A program made the translations under genes and the position numbers. From JAJRXK01 sp964593155 (lineage in GTDB: Bacteria > Krumholzibacteriota > Krumholzibacteriia > JAJRXK01), in contig CAZQHE010000041.1 in the NCBI GenBank assembly GCA_964593155.1, forward strand, positions 1 through 29,272: DNA of 29,272 nucleotides. Direction: 5' to 3'. The notes under the pieces are model-generated. The model saw only the letters and a list, made by a program, of their open reading frames with translations, made no database searches and was not told the DNA's origin. This document shows, piece after piece, positions 24,682 through 29,272 of this stretch (its first letter is position 1; every line of letters begins with the position of its first letter).

Positions 24682-25040
24682 TGCCCATTCGATTCCAGGA
24701 CGAGACCCGGCGCGGCGTGCGCGTGGTCCATCTCAGTGGATCGTGGACCGCCGGTCCCGACGACGACCCCCTGCGCAAGCAGTACCGACAGTGGATCGAG
24801 AAGGGCGAGCGCGCCTTCGTCATGGACCTGTCGGGTCTCGACCTGCTCAACTCGATCGGCCTGGGCAAGCTGGTGAGCTACTACACCACGCTCGCCCGTG
24901 AGGGTGGACGCGTGGCCCTGGCCGGACTCACCGAGCGCAACCGGCGCGCGGCCTACGTCGCGCGTATCCTCGATCTGTTCGACGAGTTCGAAGACGTCGA
25001 CGCGGCCGTGGAGGCGGTCGCGCCGGCGTCGGACGACTGA
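24681..25040 (+). CDS. STAS-domain protein, anti-sigma factor antagonist-like
   Basis: A 119-residue single STAS domain. The core VRVVHLSGSW, FVMDLSGLDLLNSIGLGKLV and VALAGLTERN follow the SpoIIAA/RsbV pattern, with Ser58 of LNSIGLG at the usual phosphorylation site. Such proteins release a partner, typically an anti-sigma kinase, by switching on their phosphorylation state. No kinase or phosphatase gene is next to it. Translation is coupled to the RelA/SpoT-fold gene (TGATG overlap), which implies a functional link between the two. Target unknown. Confidence 0.88.
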   Translation: MPIRFQDETRRGVRVVHLSGSWTAGPDDDPLRKQYRQWIEKGERAFVMDLSGLDLLNSIGLGKLVSYYTTLAREGGRVALAGLTERNRRAAYVARILDLFDEFEDVDAAVEAVAPASDD

Positions 25041-25072
25041 CCCTGCACCGTCCCGCATCCCGGAGCGAGACC

Positions 25073-25459
25073 ATGAAGTACGGATACACCCGCGAGGTCG
25101 ATCACCCCTTCGACCGCGCCGTCGAGCGCGTCACCGACGAGCTCGGCAAGGAGGGCTTCGGTGTCCTCACCACGATCGACGTCAAGGACACGCTCAAGAA
25201 GAAGCTCGACGAGGACCGCCCGCCCTACGTGATCCTGGGGGCGTGCAATCCGAACTTCGCCCACCAGGCGCTGGGCATGGAGGAGGACCTCGGACTGCTG
25301 CTGCCGTGCAACGCGGTGGTGTACGAGAACGAGCAGGGCCACGTCGTCGTGGGAGCGATCGATGCCCACGCGATGCTCGGCGTCGTCGAGAACGAAGACC
25401 TGAATCCGGTGGCCGACGAGGTCAACACGCGGCTCCGCCGCGCCATCGACGCCGTCTGA
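25073..25459 (+). CDS. DUF302 family protein
   Basis: A 128-residue soluble protein of the DUF302 family. Recognisable parts are the N-terminal strand MKYGYTREVDHPFDRAVERV, the FGVLTTIDVKDTLKKKL segment and the conserved LGACNPNFAHQAL with its Cys, followed by LLLPCNAVVYE with a second Cys. The biochemical role of the family is not established; some members are linked to redox or heme contexts. It follows the STAS gene by 32 bases with a GGAGCGAG-type site, and converges closely on the FIST gene (14 bases between stops). Confidence 0.9.
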   Translation: MKYGYTREVDHPFDRAVERVTDELGKEGFGVLTTIDVKDTLKKKLDEDRPPYVILGACNPNFAHQALGMEEDLGLLLPCNAVVYENEQGHVVVGAIDAHAMLGVVENEDLNPVADEVNTRLRRAIDAV

Positions 25460-25473
25460 GACGCGACGACGGC

Positions 25474-26664
25474 TCAGCCGCTGCGCGGCCGCACGATCCC
25501 GAGCACGGTGGTGTAGCCGTGCACGTAGGTGTTGCCGCCCACCGGTCCGATCTCGCCGTTGGCGAAGAACCCGGCCACCGGCATGGGGCCGAGCGCCTCG
25601 TGCACCGACTCGACGTCGTGGTTCGCCGTCCCGAACAGATTGCGGCCGCGGCCGAGGCAGCTGAACTGCAGCACGGCGGCCGGCTCCGTGTCGGGCCGTC
25701 CCCCGACGTAGCGCTGCAACAGCAGTTCGAGGTCGGCGGCCGCGGTGCGGCCGTCGCGCACGTGGAACTGGACGGTCTGTCCCTGCCTCAGATCCGCGCC
25801 GACGGCGATCACGCCGGATTCGCGGTGCATGCCCAGGATGTTGCGCACGAGGAAGTCGCCACGCCCCATCTCCTCGCGCATCTCGTCGACGACCACCCCG
25901 AGGTGCAGGGCGTGCTGGGCGAGTTGCCGATCGTCGTCCTCGAGGGTCGAAAAGACCTCCTGCAGCACCTCGGTCGGCGGCCGGTCGTCGAGCGCCTGCA
26001 GGAGCTGGCCCTCGCACTCGGTGATCCGCGCCGGCGCCCCGATCGGGCGGCAGCCCTGCGCGACCACCGGATCGATCCGCACGTTGCCCCACAGCGCGAG
26101 CACGGTGGCTCCCTGGCGCTCGATTCCGTCACGTGTGAAGAGCGCCGTCGCTCCCGGGCCGCTGGCCCCACTGGCCAGCCCGCCCACGACCGTCGATCCC
26201 GGATAGGCGTAGTCGAGGCCCTGCAGCAGGTGCTGGTGGTCGATGCTGAAGGGATCGCACACCACCGCGAAGTCCGGCCGCAGCTGCGGATCGACGCCGA
26301 CGAGATCGCGCCAGGGAGCGGGGCTGCCGTCGAGTGGTGGCAGGTCGACGGCCTCCACGGACGTGCAGCGGATCTCCACGCCGGGAAGATGGGCCGCGAG
26401 GACGGCCACGCCGGGCCGCTCCTCGAGTTCGAGGTGCGAACCGATGACCGCCGCGGCCGAGGCCCCGAGCACGGTGGGTCGTGCCCCGAAAGCCTCGCGC
26501 AGCCGCGGCACGACGCGGCCGAGATCGAACAGGTGCTGCTCGCTCGCATGGACGAAGAGCAGGTCCACGGGGTCGCCCCGCATGCCGCGCTCGACGTCAT
26601 GGACCGCGGCGTCGAGCGCGCGGTCGATGTCGGCGTCGTCGCTGATGGCGCTGACCCAACGCAC
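25474..26664 (-). CDS. FIST-domain sensor protein
   Basis: A 396-residue cytoplasmic protein made of FIST N and FIST C domains, a sensory module proposed to bind small ligands such as amino acids. FIST N features include PVDLLFVHAS, GASAAAVIGS and VVGGLASG. FIST C features include FLVRNILGM, AAAVLQFSCLGRGRNLFG and VAGFFANGEIGPVGGNTYVHGY, close to the family consensus. There is no attached kinase, cyclase or methyl-accepting domain. The GTG at 26664 follows GGGAGG at short spacing. It is divergent from the metal-chelate importer genes. Whether it senses the same ligand as the importer is inference. Confidence 0.9.
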   Translation of the reverse strand: MRWVSAISDDADIDRALDAAVHDVERGMRGDPVDLLFVHASEQHLFDLGRVVPRLREAFGARPTVLGASAAAVIGSHLELEERPGVAVLAAHLPGVEIRCTSVEAVDLPPLDGSPAPWRDLVGVDPQLRPDFAVVCDPFSIDHQHLLQGLDYAYPGSTVVGGLASGASGPGATALFTRDGIERQGATVLALWGNVRIDPVVAQGCRPIGAPARITECEGQLLQALDDRPPTEVLQEVFSTLEDDDRQLAQHALHLGVVVDEMREEMGRGDFLVRNILGMHRESGVIAVGADLRQGQTVQFHVRDGRTAAADLELLLQRYVGGRPDTEPAAVLQFSCLGRGRNLFGTANHDVESVHEALGPMPVAGFFANGEIGPVGGNTYVHGYTTVLGIVRPRSG

Positions 26665-26847
26665 GATGGTCCTCCCTCCGCGATGGCCGGCGTCGCCAGG
26701 GTCGCCCCCGGCTCCTAGCTTGTCGCCCCCACGATTCGTATTCCCGCGTGACGGGCCGGTCGTCGCGCCGCATCCTCGGGCGACCCGGCGCGTGTCGGTC
26801 CCCGGCACTCTAGGCCCATCGGTGGTTGGATTCCAGCAGAGCACCCC
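26665..26847. promoter_or_regulatory. Divergent promoter region between FIST and importer genes
   Basis: These 183 bases separate the FIST gene and the importer operon, so both promoters should be here. I see no convincing -35/-10 pair, no Fur-like palindrome and no cobalamin riboswitch core (no GCCACTG-type B12 box). Confidence 0.4.
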
Positions 26848-27738
26848 ATGACGATCCCGTTCCGGCGCCTCGCCTCGTTCCTTCCGAGCCTCCTGCTGGT
26901 CGTCGCCTGTGGTGGCGCCCCGGAGGCGCACGATGCCCGTGCGGTGGCCCCGGAGCGCGCCATTCTGTTCGGGCCGAACCTCACCCAGGCCGCGCTGCGC
27001 CTGGGCCACGCCGACCGGATCGCCGCGATCACCGACTACTGCCACTGGACCCATCCCTCGCCCGAGCCACCGCGCATCGGAGGGGCGCTCGACCCGGACC
27101 TGGAGACGATCGCCCGCATCGAGCCCGATCTGCTCGTCCTGCAGGGACGCAGCGAGACGCTGCGTTCCTTCGCCGAGGCCCAGGGCTTCGCGGTGGCCGA
27201 CGTGAAGATGGACGACGACGTGGAGTCGATCCTGCGCGGCGTGGTGGTGGTCGACTCCCTGCTCGCGGGCGGTGACCCGGTGCGCGGCCGGGCGTTGGCC
27301 GACACCCTTCGCGCCGAACTCTCTCGCCTGCGGCGGCCGCTAAGCGCCGACGCGCCGACCGTCCTGCCGGTGATCTCGCGCGACCCCGACAGGGTGCGCA
27401 GCGTGCTCACGGCGGGCGCCGGGACCTTCGTCCACGAGTTGCTGCTGCACGTCGGTGCCCGCGCGTGGGCCCAGGGACGGGGCCGCGGCTACTTCGACGT
27501 GTCGCTCGAGGAACTGGTGGCCCGGCCACCCGATCTGGTGCTCGAGATCGCCGCGGCCGGGGCACCGACCGAGGCGGAACGCTGGCGCGATCCGTGGGTC
27601 GACCTGCTGGGCGACGGCGTGACCGTGCGGCGTCTCGACACTCCCGACGCCCTGATCCCGGGCCCGGGCATCGTGCGCACGGCCCGCGCCCTGTTGCGGT
27701 CGACCACCGGCGTCGAGCCGGACGGAGGCCGCCGATGA
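26848..27738 (+). CDS. Metal-chelate ABC importer, substrate-binding lipoprotein (BtuF/FepB type)
   Basis: A 296-residue periplasmic binding protein. The signal peptide ends in a lipobox LVVAC with Cys21. The mature protein has the helical-backbone metal receptor pattern: ALRLGHADRIAAITDYCHW, PRIGGALDPDLETIARIEPDL and VLQGRSE in the N-lobe, a long linking helix, and FVHELLLHVGARAW in the C-lobe. This family binds vitamin B12, heme or ferric siderophores; the sequence alone does not say which, though ITDYCHW followed by PRIGG is seen in both B12 and iron members. It overlaps the ATPase gene start as ATGA. No strong ribosome binding site precedes the ATG. Confidence 0.88.
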   Translation: MTIPFRRLASFLPSLLLVVACGGAPEAHDARAVAPERAILFGPNLTQAALRLGHADRIAAITDYCHWTHPSPEPPRIGGALDPDLETIARIEPDLLVLQGRSETLRSFAEAQGFAVADVKMDDDVESILRGVVVVDSLLAGGDPVRGRALADTLRAELSRLRRPLSADAPTVLPVISRDPDRVRSVLTAGAGTFVHELLLHVGARAWAQGRGRGYFDVSLEELVARPPDLVLEIAAAGAPTEAERWRDPWVDLLGDGVTVRRLDTPDALIPGPGIVRTARALLRSTTGVEPDGGRR

Positions 27739-28535
27739 GTGCGGACGGCCTGAGGATCGAGGACCTGGGTTTCGGCTACGAGCCCGGCACGCGCGTCCTG
27801 TCGGGCGTCGACGTCGAGGTTCGACCGGGCGAGCTCGTGGTGCTGGTCGGAGCGAACGGCAGTGGCAAGAGCACGTTGCTGCGGCTGGCCGCCGGCCTTC
27901 GCCGCCCGGAACGGGGATCGGTGCGGCTCGACGGCCACGGCGTGACGGATCTGGAACCGCGCGAGCGGGCACGGGCCATCGCCTTCCTTCCGCAGGACGT
28001 CCACCCGGTGCACCGTCTGACCGCGCGCGAGGTCGTGGAACTCGGCCGCCATCCCCACCGCTCGGTGGCCTGGTCGTCGGCGGGTCCGACCGATCGCGCC
28101 GCCGTGGACGAGGCCATCGCCGTGTGCGACGTGACCTCTCTCCAGTCCAGGGCCTTCGACACGCTCAGCGGCGGCGAGCGCCAGCGCGTGTCGATCGCGG
28201 CCGCGATCGCGCAGAGTGGCCGGGTGCTGGTGCTCGACGAACCGACGGCGGCCCTCGATCTGCCGCACCAGGTGTCGGTCTTCGAGCTGCTGCACGCCCG
28301 GGCCCGGGCCGGCCTGGCCGTGCTGCTGGCGACGCACGACCTGAACCTCGCGGCGTCGTTCGGCGACCGGGTCGTGGTCCTGCACGAGGGCCGGGTGCTG
28401 GCCAGCGGTCCGGCGGCCGAGGTCGTCCGGGCCGAGGTGCTGGGACCGGTGCTCGGGCCCAGCAGTTGGATCGGCCCGCATCCCGCGACGGGTGGACCCT
28501 GCGTGCTCCCGCGGGCCGGAGGAGCGTCCCGGTGA
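27735..28535 (+). CDS. Metal-chelate ABC importer, ATP-binding protein (BtuD/FecE type)
   Basis: A 266-residue ATPase that powers import of a B12, heme or siderophore ligand. Walker A GANGSGKST (residues 39-47), Q-loop FLPQ, signature LSGGERQR (144-151), Walker B VLVLDEPT (164-171) and the switch histidine in LLATHDLNLAASF are intact. The last 40 residues are a Gly/Pro-rich tail. GGAGG lies just before the ATG, which overlaps the upstream stop (ATGA); the stop overlaps the permease start (GTGA), so all three genes are co-translated. The usual order in this family is binding protein, permease, ATPase; here the ATPase is in the middle. Confidence 0.93.
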   Translation: MSADGLRIEDLGFGYEPGTRVLSGVDVEVRPGELVVLVGANGSGKSTLLRLAAGLRRPERGSVRLDGHGVTDLEPRERARAIAFLPQDVHPVHRLTAREVVELGRHPHRSVAWSSAGPTDRAAVDEAIAVCDVTSLQSRAFDTLSGGERQRVSIAAAIAQSGRVLVLDEPTAALDLPHQVSVFELLHARARAGLAVLLATHDLNLAASFGDRVVVLHEGRVLASGPAAEVVRAEVLGPVLGPSSWIGPHPATGGPCVLPRAGGASR

Positions 28536-29272
28536 CGGTGGCGCGTTCCACGTCCGGTCGGTTCCGTTCGCGGGGTCGCGGTCTCGCGACCCTGGCCGTC
28601 CTGGCCCTGGTGGTGATCCTGGTGGCACCGTGGTGGGGCCGCGTGCCGATCGACCCGCTGCGCGGACTGGCCGAGTGGTGGAGTGGGGATCCCGGCACCG
28701 ACGGTCGCATCGTCGCCCTGCGCCTGCCGCGCATCGTGGCCGGCTTCGTGGCCGGCGCCATGCTCGCCGCCGCGGGGGCGGGTTTCCAGACGCTGCTGCG
28801 CAACGCCCTGGCCACGCCCTACACCCTGGGGATCTCGTTCGCCGGAGCCTTCGGGGCCTTTCTCGCCCTGAGCGTGCCGGCCCTGTCGGTGGGTGTGGGG
28901 CCCCTGTCGACGGTCACGGTCTTCGCGCTGGCGTTCTCGCTGGTCAACGTGCTCACGCTCGAGCGCCTGGCGCGGCGGTCGTCCGGTCTGGGAGCGCACG
29001 AACTGCTTCTGGCCGGAGTCACGCTCAACTTCGTGTTCGGTGCGGCGATCCTGCTGGTTCGCTTCCTGTCCGACCCGCTGCGTCTGCGCGCCATGGACCG
29101 CTGGATGATGGGCGGTCTACAGATCGGTGCATGGGGCGAGCTGGCGGCGCTGCCGCTGCTGGTGATCCCGGCGCTGGTGGTGATCCTGCGGGCGGCCCCG
29201 GCGCTGGACCAGCTGGCCCTGGGCGAGGAGCTGGCGGCGGCCCGCGGCGTGGACGTGGCGCGCACCCAGAGG
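28532..29272 (+). CDS. Metal-chelate ABC importer, FecCD/BtuC-type permease, 3' end beyond window
   Basis: The first 247 codons of a FecCD-family permease; the frame is open to the window end. After a basic N-terminus come several transmembrane helices and the hallmark RLPRIVAGFVAGAMLAAAGA, then FQTLLRNALATPYTLGISFA, which matches the conserved R-(L)PR-x-AGxxxGxxLAxxG and NPLAxPxxLG segments of the family. EELAAARGVDVARTQ near the end is the coupling loop that contacts the ATPase. The GTG at 28532 overlaps the ATPase stop as GTGA, with GGAGGA about eight bases upstream. The remaining third, including the last helices, should lie to the right. Confidence 0.92.
   Translation, partial: MTVARSTSGRFRSRGRGLATLAVLALVVILVAPWWGRVPIDPLRGLAEWWSGDPGTDGRIVALRLPRIVAGFVAGAMLAAAGAGFQTLLRNALATPYTLGISFAGAFGAFLALSVPALSVGVGPLSTVTVFALAFSLVNVLTLERLARRSSGLGAHELLLAGVTLNFVFGAAILLVRFLSDPLRLRAMDRWMMGGLQIGAWGELAALPLLVIPALVVILRAAPALDQLALGEELAAARGVDVARTQR

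Noticed and set aside
26665..26847. Cobalamin riboswitch ahead of the importer operon
   Set aside because: A B12 importer often has one, but the B12 box and the conserved cores are absent and the region is short.

Overview
The window is a GC-rich, densely coded stretch of a bacterial genome of Gram-negative build: it carries lipoproteins, an outer-membrane barrel, a type IV pilus cluster and periplasmic enzymes. Three traits point to an uncultivated FCB-like lineage such as Krumholzibacteriota or Eisenbacteria: the b558-type SdhC, an M43 protease ending in a FlgD/type-9-sorting-like tail, and frequent GTG/TTG starts behind strong GGAGG sites. That placement is inference, as there is no rRNA or marker gene here. 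A run of ten Ns at 4303-4312 shows this is a draft assembly scaffold. I see no tRNA, rRNA, CRISPR array, insertion sequence or prophage.

Layout. 1-298 (-) is the start of sdhC. 624-1133 (+) is an NlpC/P60 lipoprotein. 1311-6113 (+) is a minor-pilin operon: PilV-like, PilW-like and PilX-like prepilins, a PilY1-like VWA/beta-propeller adhesin broken by the assembly gap, and a small secreted protein. 6110-9150 (-) is a run of five genes: Nudix hydrolase, small membrane protein, HEAT-like protein, small four-cysteine protein and a YbdG-type MscS channel. 9390-11321 (+) is the secreted M43 metalloprotease. 11413-15435 (-) holds an ECF sigma factor, a membrane anti-sigma-like protein, an alpha/beta hydrolase and the translation factor EttA. 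15581-18241 (+), divergent from the sigma gene, is a large TPR-CHAT caspase-like protein. 18313-20736 (-) holds an outer-membrane barrel followed by 1-pyrroline-5-carboxylate dehydrogenase. 20883-23084 (+), divergent from these, is a DPP-IV-type peptidase. 23314-25459 (+) is a cluster of a RelA/SpoT-synthetase-fold protein, a STAS protein and a DUF302 protein. 25474-26664 (-) is a FIST sensor protein. 26848-29272 (+) is a BtuF-BtuD-BtuC-type metal-chelate importer cut by the window end.

How the genes may work together. Two units look most worth following. The first is the ECF sigma / anti-sigma / TPR-CHAT locus, which looks like an envelope-sensing circuit controlling a caspase-like protease. 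The second is the unit of a divergent RelA/SpoT-fold protein translationally coupled to a STAS protein, which suggests a nucleotide-signalling or partner-switch module. The DPP-IV, barrel and P5C dehydrogenase genes together look like a proline-peptide utilisation neighbourhood. Many very long open frames antisense to these genes are by-products of high GC and were left out.
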